Of a stretch of 64,000 nt of DNA, positions 23,021-34,300 are shown one piece after another (the first letter of the stretch is position 1; each line of letters starts with the position of its first letter). The stretch is from NCBI GenBank assembly GCA_047967505.1, contig CM106539.1; one strand, written 5' to 3'. Origin of the DNA: Dipteris shenzhenensis. Lineage: Eukaryota; Polypodiophyta; Polypodiopsida; Gleicheniales. A model generated the notes under the pieces. That model made no database searches. It was not told the origin of the DNA and worked only from the letters and a program-made list of their open reading frames with translations. The position numbers and the translations under genes are program-made.

Positions 23021-24094
23021 TTGGCTATTTCAGATTCACAGCTTGCTGAAACTCATCTTTGGCATGAGAGAATGGGCCATCTCAATTATAGAGCTCTTGC
23101 AAAGCTACATTCACAGCAGATGGCAAATGATGTACCTCAGACTCACACAATTTCCAAACATGTGTGTGAGGGTTGTCTTTTGGGCAAGATGCATCGATTT
23201 ACTTTTCAAAAGAATTGTCTAAAACTCTCACAAAGGAAATTGCAGCTAGTACACACTGATGTCTATGGCCCAATGAGAACAAATGCCATTGGGGGATACA
23301 AGTATTTCATGACTCTCATTGATGATTTCACAAGATATTGCTGGATATATTCTTTAAAAGCCAAATCTGAAGTTTTCTTATGCTTTCAGAGATGGCTGAA
23401 TATGGTTGAGAATGAATCAGGATGCAAGCTTGTCACCCTCAACACAGATAGGGGGAGAGAGTATATGTCAAAGGAGTTTGATGCATTTCTGTCTTCACGG
23501 GGCATTATTCACTCATGTACTACTCCTTACACTCCTCAGCAGAATCCTGTTTCTGAAAGGAAAAACAGGTCGACAATGGAGATGGCTAGATGCATGCTTA
23601 AGGCCAAGTCTTTGGCCAATAAATTTTGGCTTGATGCAATAATGTGTGCCAACTATGTGCTGAATAGATCACCTACACGTGCATTGCAGACTATTACACC
23701 TTATGATGAAGCATGGAAAGGCAGGAAGCCTTAACTTTCACACATGAGAATTTTTGGGTCTCTTGCATATGTTCATGTACCATCTCAGCTGAGACATAAG
23801 CTTGATGACAAGGCAATCAAATGCATATTTATTGGTTACAGCCAGGAGAGCAGAGGGTATCGATTATACCAACCAAATACTGGGAAGATTATTGTCAGTA
23901 GAGATGTAATCTTTGCTGAACATTCAGCTTCTCGTCTTGTGGACTGCAAAGCTAAGCCAGATGTTGACATGTTTGACGCCTTTGAATCTTGGTTACCTCT
24001 ACCATCCTCAGAAGAGGATTTTGACCAGCAACATGAGCCTCCTGCAGGCCCTCCACTAAGCAATAATCAGCCACAACCTCATGCTGATTTGTAG
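23021..24094 (+). pseudogene. Copia integrase
   Basis: The pre-integrase zinc region reads LWHERMGHLNYRALAKL ... CEGCLLGK (H-x-H and C-x2-C). The catalytic core has LVHTDVYGPM (Asp), LNTDRGREYMS (Asp) and QQNPVSERKNRS (Glu), so the D,D,E triad is present, and the helix ends at KFWLDAIMCANYVLNRSP. A TAA at 23732-23734 interrupts it in frame; the C-terminal part then continues with MRIFGSLAYVHVP and KCIFIGYSQESRGYRLY. Confidence 0.9.
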
Positions 24095-25807
24095 GTTTCT
24101 CTTCCAGCACAAAATGATCCCACTACTCATGATGCAGTCATTGAAGAAAGAGCTGTCAAAAGAAAGCAAAGGCATGTTCCCAGATGGCTTCTTGATACAT
24201 TGAGGGACAGCAAACAAGATCAGCCTTTTGCTGCCCGGACAAGATCAGGGAATAGACAGCATGGTCACTTTCTTGAGTTTGCACTCCTTGCTACAGCTTG
24301 CAATGAAGAGCCTCTGTGCCATAAAGATGCTTTTGACAGCAAAGAGTGGATGGATGCAATGAGAGCTGAGTTACATTCCATTGCTAAAAATGACACATGG
24401 GAATAGTAGATCTCCCTCCCGGCAAGCGTGCCATTGGAACGCGGTGGGTCTACAAATTAAAAAGGAAATATGATGGCAGCATAGATCGATACAAAACCCG
24501 TCTTGTTGCAAAAGGGTATGCCCAACAACAAGGCATTGACTTTGAGGAGACATTTGCTCCCACATCCAGGATTACTACCATTAGATGTGTTATTGCCATT
24601 GCAGCCCATCATCATTGGCAAGTGCACAGCTTGACATCAAAACTGCTTTTCTTCATGGGGATCTGTAGGATGAAGTCTATGTCACACAACCTCCTCGTTT
24701 TGAGGTTGTTAATTCTGAAAATAAGGTATGCCGGCTTAGAAAAGCCCTTTATGGTTTGAAGCAGGCACCCAGGGCATGGTATGCCAAAATTCATGTACAC
24801 TTACTATCCCTTGGTTTTCATAATAGTCCCACAGAACCCACTCTTTATGTCCGTGGGACTGGATCTGATTTTTTAGTGCTGATTTTATATGTGGATGATA
24901 TGCTCATCACGGTCCCAGATACTCAGCAAATTGCAGCTTTCAAGGCTGATTTGCAGCAGATTTTTGACATGTCAGACATGGGACGGCTCCATTATTATTT
25001 GGGCATTCAGTTTGCTCATGTTGAGAGGGGGGTATCATGATGTCTCAGTCCAAGTATATTGGACATCTCCTTGATCGTTTTCAGTTTGAGGATTGCAAGC
25101 CAATCTCTACTCCAATGGACCCTAGCTTCAAATTCTCAGCTCATGATGGGAGCCCACCATGCGATATCACTCTTTATCAGCAGGCTGTTGGATGCTTTAT
25201 TTATTTATGTCACACCAGACCTGACTTGCAGTATTCAGTATCTCAACTCAGCAGATTCATGCACATGCCCAATTCACAGCATTGGCATGCAGTGAAGAGA
25301 GTCTTCAGGTATTTCAGAGGCACTCAGGACTTAGCCCTCTTCTATGGTGATCAGGGTTCACTTACCATGCATGCTTACACGGATAGTGACTGGGCAGGAT
25401 GTTCCGACACCAGAGTGTCACATACTGGCGATTATTTTTTTCTTGGTAATTGATGTATCTCTTGGCTCAGCAAGAAGCAACCAACAGTTGCCACGTCTAG
25501 CTGTGAGGCTGAGTACAGGGCAGCTTTCACCGCTATAGTAGAGTGTGTTTGGCTTCGAGAGTTACTTATAGATCTTGGTATTCGCCAGACATCCTCCACT
25601 ATTGTCTACACTGACAGCCAGAGTGCTTTGGCCATTGCGCGTAACCCAGTGTTTCATGCACGTACCAAGCATATTGAAGTTCACAATCATTATGTTCGGG
25701 AGCGGTTGTCAGCAAGAGACATAGAGTTGTCCTATCTTCCCACAGAGGACAACATAGCAGATATGTTTACAAAGGCACTTCCTCGTCCCAAGTTCAAAGT
25801 CTTTTGA
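24095..25807 (+). pseudogene. Copia reverse transcriptase and RNase H
   Basis: A linker (24095-24406) ends in DSKEWMDAMRAELHSIAKND. A one-base frameshift leads into RT: LPPGKRAIGTRWVYKLKRK, RLVAKGYAQQQGIDF, a second frameshift in the DIKTAFLHG block near 24635, KQAPRAWYAKI, and LILYVDDMLIT (catalytic YVDD near 24885-24900). After a frameshift near 25035 the thumb (SQSKYIGHLLDRF) and RNase H (YTDSDWAGCSDTR, SSCEAEYRAA, YTDSQSALAIARNP) follow, with TGA at 25451 in frame. The frame ends with TGA at 25805-25807. Confidence 0.9.
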
Positions 25808-25957
25808 CAGGATTTACACTTGGTTCCCTTTGTTACATGATCTGACATCCCTTGTACATTCATAGGTGGCTATATCCTTTTGGATGAACATGTGCCACCA
25901 TGACTAGAAAATACCAGGTATTCTGAGACGTTTCCAGAATACTTCAGCCCATCCCAT

Positions 25958-25968
25958 GGAGGGGGGGT
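25958..25968 (+). promoter_or_regulatory. Copia polypurine tract
   Basis: GGAGGGGGGGT directly precedes the 3' LTR and is the expected plus-strand primer site. Confidence 0.85.
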
Positions 25969-26200
25969 TGTAGGCCATCCTCTCGTGGTTCTACTCATGC
26001 CCTATAGGCCATGGTATGTGCCTTGTAGGCATAAATAAAGACACTTAAGTGTTAGTGTCTTTTAGGCCACATAGGACACTTAGTCCTAGGTCTAGGTACT
26101 TGTACCTTGTACTCCTTTTTCATTATCCAAGATTTGACGTGATGGCTAACTCATTGCTTCTTTAGCTACCTGCACTCTCTCTCTCCTAGTCGATCCTTTA
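25969..26200 (+). repeat. Copia 3' LTR
   Basis: Starts TGTAGGCCATCC and ends GATCCTTTA (terminal CA mutated to TA). Four of its differences from the 5' LTR are G/C swaps within the first 35 bases. Confidence 0.92.
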
Positions 26201-27110
26201 AGGTCAACATAGCCAAGACAAAAGTCGTGGTGATTGGGACACACAACAAACAGATTGTCACTTTTACCGACAACTACAAGCGGAATGCATGTGTAGAAAG
26301 AAGAATCCTGGAGGGTTTGAAAGCTTTGTACGGCTTCCAAAATAAGTAAAGGAAGGCACACCTGTGGAATTGGGAAAAGAGAGAGTTTCTATACATTGTG
26401 CTTGTACCAACAATGATCCTTTATGGGTGTTCAGCATGGACCCTGGGCTCTCTAGGACCTACTGGAAAAGAATAGAAGCTTTACATAAAAGATTTCTCAT
26501 CGGGGAATTGGGGGTTAAGGCGCAGATGACCTACCCCATCCTAGTGGTTGAGAGGGGTATGATACCTCTTGAAGGGGGAGCATTATGCCAATTCATGGCT
26601 TACCTCAACAAAGTTGAGAAGATGGATGCCAACAGGATACCTCACAAGACATTGGAAGCTACAAAAACCACTAGATGCCATGAAGATGGGATGGAATGGA
26701 TGGAGTTATGGGTTATAACAGCTACTGATACACCAAAGGATGAATGTGAGATCAGGAAGTTAGTGACACAGAAGATGCACAAAAATTATGACAAGACCCA
26801 AGGGCAAAAATGCAGTTCTACAAACAGGAAATTAATCCAATCGACAGCTAGGGAATCAGGATATGGGATGCTAAAATACCTTGGGGAAGACATCAATTTT
26901 TAAAAGGCATCTAACATGCCAAATGAGAACCAGCTCACATGATCTAGAGGTGTAGAAGGGAAGGTAGGCAAGACCTAGAGTCCCAAGGGAAGAAAGTGCA
27001 CACAATCTAGCTCATCAAGTACTTATTACACAGCAAGTCTGTAGTATTATCTTTCACCGAATGTAAAAAAATGCTATTTGTTGACAGAGATCAGAGTCCC
27101 ATGGTCTTAA
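26201..27110 (+). pseudogene. LINE relic, right part (interrupted by the copia element)
   Basis: Starting with the target duplication, VNIAKTKVVVIGTHNKQ (26203-26253) continues the RT begun at 20277-20327. Further blocks lie in shifting frames: VPTMILYGCSAWT near 26405-26445, then WKRIEALHKRFLIGELGVKA near 26465-26525 and YPILVVERGMIPLEGGALCQF near 26533-26595. This is the thumb/C-terminal region of a non-LTR polyprotein that differs from families A and B. The remainder to about 27110 is open but unfamiliar. Confidence 0.7.
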
Positions 27111-27568
27111 AGGGTCTCAAGAGGGCTTTCATACAACCATATAATATCATACCAATGCTTGGAAAAAGACCATACAAATCAGCCATCCAGAAAGGAGGCG
27201 CTAATCATGGGAAATACATACAGAAACCGGCTGTCAGAAAAGAAACCAGCTTGTTTCAAGAGAACGCAACTCACTACCTAGGGAATCTCTGGTACAGCCA
27301 GGGTGGCGGTCCATACATCCAGGAGAATACCTTGCCCAGTGGAAATGTAAAAAAAGCCTACAGGCCAAGCGTTGCAGAATCGCTCCACCTTTCCTAGGTT
27401 CGAGAAAAAGGACACCTCTAGACCCTATCCCAATCACCTTGTCTCCTTAAAAAAAATTTAACGAAGTAGGCATTTACAGCCTTTTTTGCTGCTGACAAGG
27501 TTTAACTCCTTTCAAAACAGAGATTTATATTCCGACAGTTGTCCTAACGTTGATCCTTTGTATTTCAG
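27111..27568. other. Unassigned intron sequence
   Basis: A plus-strand open stretch (27071-27397) may be the tail of the LINE relic; nothing firm. Confidence 0.4.
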
Positions 27569-27745
27569 ATGTTGAAGGAAGAAATTTATAGAGTGATTGA
27601 GTTGGAGGCTGAAAATGCTGTTTTACAGCAATCTTTGGCTAGATTGCCGCAACTACAGCAGGACAGTAGAGAGCTGTTGGACATAAGGGAAAGATCGGTG
27701 AATTCCAATGGGCAGTACAGTTCTTCCGCTGTTATTGCTAATAAA
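27569..27745 (+). CDS. Exon-like coiled-coil segment, unknown gene
   Basis: A clean 59-codon open stretch is bounded by TTGTATTTCAG (acceptor-like) and GTAAGC (donor-like), phase 0 at both ends. It opens MLKEEIYRVIELEAENAVLQ and continues through a heptad-like helix (LARLPQLQQ, ELLDIRERS) into a Ser-rich stretch. I do not recognise the protein. It is antisense to the MutS2 gene inside its giant intron and no partner exon was found nearby. It could be an exon of a nested gene, a captured gene fragment, or chance. Confidence 0.35.
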
Positions 27746-28714
27746 GTAAGCATTTTGGATGCCCTTAACGTACTGGAATCTTTGTTTAAAAAACTCTCTC
27801 AACATGTCTATGGATATTATTTGAACACTTGTATTATGCATTTTATTTCATATGTTACATTCTAACCTAACTGCCAGTCAGCCAGTCATTTGCATGGCAA
27901 CAAGGCCTTCTTGATGTGACTCTGCCTTCATTTTGCATAAAGGCTGGCTAGACTCTCATCAGAGGCTCACGGACCTCAGTTCTTTAACTTAGGCATGTCT
28001 TGTCTGTACTGTAGGGAATAAGGGCTAAGTAGGTTCTTCCTGTAAAATACGATGTTAGTTGCGGTTAGTTCCAGGGCAAAATAGGCTGTTTAGGCTGTCT
28101 TTCATCCCAGAGCCAAAGCCGTTAGCACGGTCCGTCATGGCCTGCTAAGACTAGAACTAGGTTGATGGTCAGTTCTTGCCTAGGTGGTCCACTATCCAAA
28201 ACTTTTTCCACTCAAGCAAGAACAACGTCCCACACGCCTCTGCGTCCTACATTGTGAGGATTACCCAAAAGCGAGCAAGACAAAAAAAACGAGCGATATA
28301 AGACAATAAAATATTTATAAATCCCCTGTTTGAGATCAATAAAATATAATTTATCAAAAGTCCATATGTTTCCCCAATGCTTAAAGGTTAAATATGCATA
28401 TAACTCTAAGGCCACTAACACCTAATTTCAGATCCCCCATGATAGAGTTGGTATGTTTCATTGCAAGTCATCATTAGTATCAAAGACAAACCCTACTGCA
28501 TTAAGTTCTCTCTTTCCACCATAGTGATTGAAATCATCAACGTAGCCTTCCACACAAGTGGGGCATTTCCAAGGACTCCTTAAATGGATTAGTCTACATT
28601 CCATGCACATGTAAATACTTAGCTTTTTTTACTCTATTCACTCTTCGAACAAAACCCATGTTTCTTTGGTACTACAAAAACATCCCTTCCCGATGATTCA
28701 CTCTTACATCCCAA
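27746..28714. other. Unassigned intron sequence
   Basis: AT-rich; no domain or repeat recognised. Confidence 0.45.
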
Positions 28715-29180
28715 TAATCCAACCAATGCAACAAATTGAACACAAATTCATACTCTGGTTCATGATATTTTACTAGATGTTGCAAAAATGCATGATAATC
28801 ATCTAAATCATGCCTTGCCATTTGATTTGATACGTAACATGACTCTCTTTGGACTTGTAAATCAAAAGATATAGGGATGTGAAAATGTCATATTTTCGGC
28901 CAAAACAGGAAGCGTGTTCCCTATTTTGGCCCAAAAGATAACATTTTCACAACCTTGTATATTTGCAAGTTGTCAAAATTTGATTGTTTTGGCCCACTAG
29001 ACGAGTTTTTCACATCCCTGCATCTTTTGATTGTCAAATCCAAATGGCATAATGTTACATATCAAATCAAATGACAAGGCATGATTTAGACAAATATCAT
29101 ACCTTTTTAAACTATCTAAAAAAATTACGTGCATCAGAATATGAATTTATGAATTTTTGGCCGATTTGTTGCACCAATTT
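28715..29180. repeat. Foldback (inverted-repeat) element, MITE-like
   Basis: Two arms of about 170-190 bp (roughly 28715-28880 and 29005-29180) are reverse complements with many mismatches. The best block is TAAATCATGCCTTGCCATTT (from 28803) against its complement near 29065-29085, followed by AATCAAAAGATATAGGGATG against CATCCCTGCATCTTTTGATT. The 120-bp centre carries TTTTGGCC blocks that also repeat inversely. No coding capacity, so a non-autonomous foldback transposon is the likely origin; target duplications were not established. Confidence 0.7.
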
Positions 29181-29294
29181 AAAGCAAGGTTTCCCATAAT
29201 ACGGAGCGAGAAGACACTATCTATTTTGGTTTTAAAAAGGCCAATTTAAAGCAAGGTTTCCCATAATACGGAGCGAGAAGACACTGTCTATTTT
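29174..29294. repeat. Direct duplication with 67-bp period
   Basis: CCAATTTAAAGCAAGGTTTC through GACACT-A/G-TCTATTTT occurs at 29174 and again at 29241 with one visible base change. It begins inside the right end of the foldback element. Confidence 0.9.
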
Positions 29295-29933
29295 AGAGGA
29301 TGAGTTTGGGAATGTTCTTGGATTCATCTAGGTATATAAATTTAACATCCTCCACCTTTAATTGAGCTCGCGGGGTTCGACCGAGCTAGATCATGCTAAA
29401 CGACATGTCACATATTTTTATACACTTGAGGAGTCTGCCCTTAGACATAGAGGGCTGAGTGGGTCAGTGGGATGAGGCGACGACGAGCACAGATGCAACC
29501 AGAAATGCAGAAGCCACACACGATGCAGAGACACACAAGGCACGAACGATAGAGGATCAGCCCATCACAATTATATTCGGGGGGATCACCCGATTAGAGG
29601 TATCACTATCAACATGGCCCTCTAGATATAGAGATCATGGAGACCACGCCCCTCGCTGCCGAGAGAGACGACTCGGTAGATATAGATATGATAAAGCACG
29701 TGCGAGCAAGAATGTGTTTAAAAATACCCCTATTCTTGCATTTTTACAGGTTCTCATGTAATTGGTTAAACCCCTGTATGTGTTTACATTTTCAATCTTA
29801 AAATTGTGGCAACCCTTCATAAAATCTACATATATAAATTCCATTAACTTGCTATTTCTGCACATAAACTGCATGTAAGTACCCCCATTAAAAACATTCC
29901 TCCCAGTGCACTAAAGCGCTATGTTACATGTTT
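29295..29933. other. Unassigned intron sequence
   Basis: An open plus-strand frame at 29459-29761 has no recognisable domain. Confidence 0.45.
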
Positions 29934-30011
29934 ATGAGTGACCCCTTGGGTAGTTGCCAAAATCCAAATGGGGTCACGTTAAAATAGTCAACTACCCAGG
30001 GGGTCACTCAT
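29934..30011. repeat. Small inverted repeat (23-bp arms)
   Basis: ATGAGTGACCCCTTGGGTAG-TTG (29934-29956) and its near-perfect complement at 29989-30011, one mismatch, 32-bp loop. GGTCACGTTAAAAT in the loop is repeated with changes near 30030. It may be a small MITE or its terminal repeats. Confidence 0.8.
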
Positions 30012-30059
30012 CTACTACTACCAAGGGGGGTTACGTTAAAATTGGGGGTGAAACCTCAG

Positions 30060-30762
30060 ATTATCAGCTGCATGGGAGTACCATATTGCCTTGCTTTGCA
30101 TCTTGGGGTCAATAACACCGAGTCCTCCCTGTGCCTGGGACTAGATCATTGTCTGCCAAGTGACCCTAGCTCTAGTGTTCGTATGCCATGTGATCCTTCC
30201 CACAACTAATTGTGCACCATGCATCTAAGTTGTCCCCTACAGCCCCTATGAAAACAGCAGCAAGAGGCGATGTACCAGGTTGTGCCCAAGAGGACTTAGC
30301 TGACCACAAGGACCCTACCTGCTAGACATATTTGGCCAATCTCAACTATAGAAGCTGACATCACACACGCTATATAGGCTTGGGGCAATCTGCTGCTTTA
30401 CTTAGATATCAATGCCGACCTAACAGCCTAGGTACCTAGCTGTGTGCCCCCTTGGAATCCATCTAAATCCCACTCCTGTCCCCAATCTTAGATCCCCACA
30501 GCCTCCTCAATTGCTATAAGAAAGCCAACTGATTTAATCCTAGACCCCAAAGCCAAACAATAGGTGTCGAGGGCTGCTTGGACCCCCTCTAGAATCTCCA
30601 TTGTGTCCTCCACAAAGAGAGCCATGTCATCTGCAAATTTTGAGTCAAGAATCTCATCCTCCTACTCAATCACAAGTCACATCCCTATGAGGCCTACGGC
30701 CTGATATCTCAACAAAAGGAAAAGGAAAGGGGCAAGGGCGCAGCCCTGTCTATCTGAGTGGG
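30060..30762 (-). pseudogene. LINE reverse transcriptase fragment (family A-related)
   Basis: It starts at QGCALAPFLFLL (near 30725-30755). The catalytic block SKFADDMALFVEDTMEILEG lies near 30590-30650, followed by LDTYCLALGSRIK. Later blocks are more decayed: VLVVS-VLLGTTWYIASCC near 30235-30290 and the GQ-x-LRCMVHN segment. The 5' end is cut exactly at the TTTC tail of the neighbouring LINE at 30763, in the same orientation. Confidence 0.7.
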
Positions 30763-31328
30763 AGAAAGAAAGAAAGAAAGTTAATTAAAGTCTTCGGAAG
30801 ACCGATGGGTCTATGAGACTATGAAAAACTTGGTACAAACGAGTTGTGGTAGTGGAGCTACTAAACGAGCATCCACACCAATGCAAAATGCACAAAATGC
30901 AGAGTAATAGCACTAAGTCCTAAGTACAACATAGTCATGTCGGTGTCGACTACAAATCAATCTCATCATCATCATCATCATCATCATCAGGACATTAGGG
31001 TGGATGAGACGATGGGGGCATGAAATCGGCGATAGAGTGCTATCGGCCACTCACGAGTGCATCCCTGTCACGTCTCCTGGTCATAGCTCTACATCTAACC
31101 AGGGCTACTCTGACCCCTGTCGGGTGGGCTCCGACTCTGAATAGGGAGGGGATGTCCCCAAGTGTGATATGTGTGTCAACCCTTTGTCTGGGGGGTGACC
31201 CAAACTCAGCTTGAATGATCTGGTGAGGAATGGATGGCTTACCACGAATCATCCGTGATAACATGAGAACTTGTAGCCGCTCCACACGGGCCCACTTTGT
31301 ATCCGACAAATCTAGACCCCAATAAGGG
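30763..31328 (-). pseudogene. LINE C RT C-terminal piece and 3' UTR
   Basis: WARVERLQVLMLSRMIRGKP then HQIIQAEFGSPP near 31190-31290 matches ERLQILMLSRMIRGKP in LINE D (62760-62830). The coding part then jumps (internal deletion) to a 3' UTR nearly identical to that of LINE D. A (CAT)n run of 29 bp sits at 30962-30990. Confidence 0.75.
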
Positions 31329-31329
31329 C

Positions 31330-34300
31330 AGATGGGTGGTAGAGTCAATAAACACTTTTTCTCTACTCTTGGCCCTAGACATAGTAGAGAGAGTGTATCC
31401 CAGCTTATTGACTCGCATGGGGTTTTACAGACAGAGCCTGATGATGTCTTACGCATAGCTTCAAATTTTTATGCCACCCTTCTTACTGCTAATCCTGAGA
31501 CACATGATAGAGAGGATGCTAGACAGGCTATTTGGCAGGGCATCCCTGTGTTGGTGAATCCGGGTATGCATGTTCTACTCGATGCACCTTTCACCAACAC
31601 AGAGTTCAGGACTGCACTTTCAGCCCTTCACAAGGGCAAGTGCCCAGGTTCGGATGGCCTCACCCCGTCTTTTTTCATTGCATTTTGGGATATGATTGGA
31701 GACTATATTACTTCAGCCCTGCAGGCCATTTGGGACTCTGGCGAGATGCCTGGGTCGCTTACAGAGGGTCTCATCCACCTTATCCCAAAAGGAGGTTGCA
31801 GAAATTTAGTGTCCCAGTGGAGGCCTATCACACTTCTGGGGACTTGTTACAAGATTCTCGCCAAGGCCACCAATTGCAGCCCCTTCTCCCTGATCTTATT
31901 CATGACACTCAGACGGGATTTGTGCATGGCAGAAGCATTTTTTATAACATTTTTTCTTTCTGGGAAGCTTCAGAGTGGGCCATGCAGAGTGGCCAGAATC
32001 TTGCCATTCTACTTTTGGACTTTGAGAAAGCTTATGACAGAGTAGATTGAGGTTTTTTGGAGGGCACCCTTCTACGCATTGGCTTTACTGATGCTTGGAT
32101 CAGAGGTGTTTCCTCTTTGTACAGATCAGCCCACAGCCAGGTACTTATTGGTGGGGTAAGGGGTGAGAGATTTCAGATTTCGAGATCAGTCCGTCAGGGA
32201 TGCCCCCTTGCTCCTTTCCTTTTTTTGTTCATGGCCGAAGCTATGAGTATCTATGTTAGATCTCAAGCTGACATCTTTGGGCTAAGACTTCCCATCAGAA
32301 GGGAAGAGGAGCTACTTGACAGTGAGTTGGCACATGATACAACAGTTTACTTGGAAGCCACTCCACAGACGCTCACTTCTTTCAAGACAGCATTGGATTT
32401 ATTTTGCTTGGTGGCAGGGGCGCAGATAAATTGGCATAAATCCAATGGCCTTTGGATCAGTGATGAGGGCACTCCAGTTTGGGGGCTTGACATAGGATTC
32501 ACTTGGGTTCAGAGGGGTGAGCCTATCAGGTATTTGGGCTGCCAGGTCGGCTTGGGTATTTCTACCACGCAGCAGTTTGCTCCCGTTTTGGAGAGCATCA
32601 GAAGGAAGCTTCTTTTTTGAAGCTCAGCCAAGCTGGATCTTGCCTCTAGAGTTGTGGTGGTCAACCAGGTCCTCTTGGCCACGGCCTGGTTTGTTTGTTC
32701 ATGCTGGTGCCGTTCTAGGGATTGCATCATTCAGCTCAGAAGACCGATCAGAAACTTTCTCTGGAGTGGGCTTGATGGCACAGCAGATGCCTTAGCCAGG
32801 GTGGCTTGGGAGACCCTCATCCTCCCTACACAAGAAGGGGGTCTCAATATTATTGATACAGATTTACAGTGCAGAGCTTTACTTTGCAAGATGGTGGTGC
32901 GAGGACTTATGCCAGGGCAGGAACCGTGGAAGGACTTTCTTATCAGCAGCATACAGAGGTGCACACCTTCTTCAGGAGGAGACTGGATGAGCAGTGTTAG
33001 GTGGATCTTCACCACAGCACACCTCAGACCACCTTCGTCCCCTCTCATGGTTGCCATTCTGGAAGCTTGGGCCAGTTTCAGAAGCACTCTTCGGAGGATT
33101 CCTCCTTCCTCTCGGGAAGAGATTGATAGGCAACCCATCATGTGGAATGACAGTATTTTAGATGATCATGGCAGACCACTGGGTGCCTCACTCTACATGC
33201 AGTGGTCCAGGTGGGAGAGGGGACCTGCATCTTCTATGGGGTCTTGGAAAGCTTTCCGCAGGCTTCCAGAGGAGACCAAATCAAGGTTGACAGGACATCT
33301 CAGAGGGAGTGTAGGGAGGATCTTGCAGATTGAGGCAGCCCTTCCAGAGGTTTGGGTAGACACAGATGATATGCCACTCACTTCCTCCACTTGGGCAGAT
33401 ACTTTTTCGAGAGGCGGTGTTCCGCTTCAGGTTTTGGCCTTTCGAGATGCACAGGATGATGCTTTGGTTTTTAGTGTCCAGGATGGTGGCAGATTGCTTA
33501 GGTCCACAGAGGACATCTTGCTTGAGTTTGCTTTTCAGCCTATTAGAGTTGTAGGTCTTTTGGTGTAGGGATCAGATTCAGAGTGGTTCCTAGACCCAGA
33601 CCCTCAGCTACTCTCCACCGGGTCTTGGAGGCCCTGGCTCTATGGGGGAGTTCCCATCAGGTTGCAGTGGGACCCTGGAGAGTGGGAGTGGATTGACGCA
33701 GGGCATCGAGAGAAGAGCATCCCCTTCTTTCGTGACACGGTCAGTAATGCCAGGAGATATCAGCTCAGTAGTAGAGGTTGGAGACCTTCTAGAGTTCCTC
33801 ATTGGGAGACATTTGATATCACTGCGGATTTGCAGAGGTGCTTCTGGAGGAGACTCTAAAAATCCCACAGGAATAGAAAGATCACTACCTTCTTTTGGCT
33901 TTCTATCCATGGTGGGATTGCAGTGAACCTTTGGAGGTCCAGGTTCGGAGCTGACCCTACTTGCCCTCGATGCCTCTCTGCTTCGGAGACTATTCAGCAT
34001 TGCTTATGGGATTGCAGACATGCGAGGATGATTTGGATGGGGGTAGCCAGGATTTTCTGTCACTTTGCCCACTCCCCTTTTTTTATGACATGGGGCTCAG
34101 TGGCTTGGCTTTCTCTTACAGGACCTTAGGTTTTTTATGAGAGATTTGACTCCTCTCGGGCCATTTCGGTTCGACGTCATCGGACTGAGTCCTGTTTGTT
34201 GGATGTGGTACCACACCTTCCTTTTACAGCTATACATGCCTCTGTGGATACTTCTTGGGAGATTCTAGCGAGCATAGCATCCTGGCATATCTGGAGAGCC

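Larger units (their letters stand above)
20380..26200 (+). mobile_element. Ty1/copia retrotransposon, complete in outline but inactive
   Basis: It has LTRs of 233 and 232 bp, a 5-bp target duplication (AGGTC), a primer-binding site and a polypurine tract. Gene order is copia-type: gag, protease, integrase, reverse transcriptase, RNase H. Frameshifts occur in gag, before integrase and twice in RT, and there are several in-frame stops (for example TAG at 22091, TAA at 23732, TAG at 24092, TGA at 25451). The two LTRs differ by about nine substitutions and one 1-bp indel by eye, so insertion is not recent. The leader is unusual (see 20648-21142). Confidence 0.93.
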
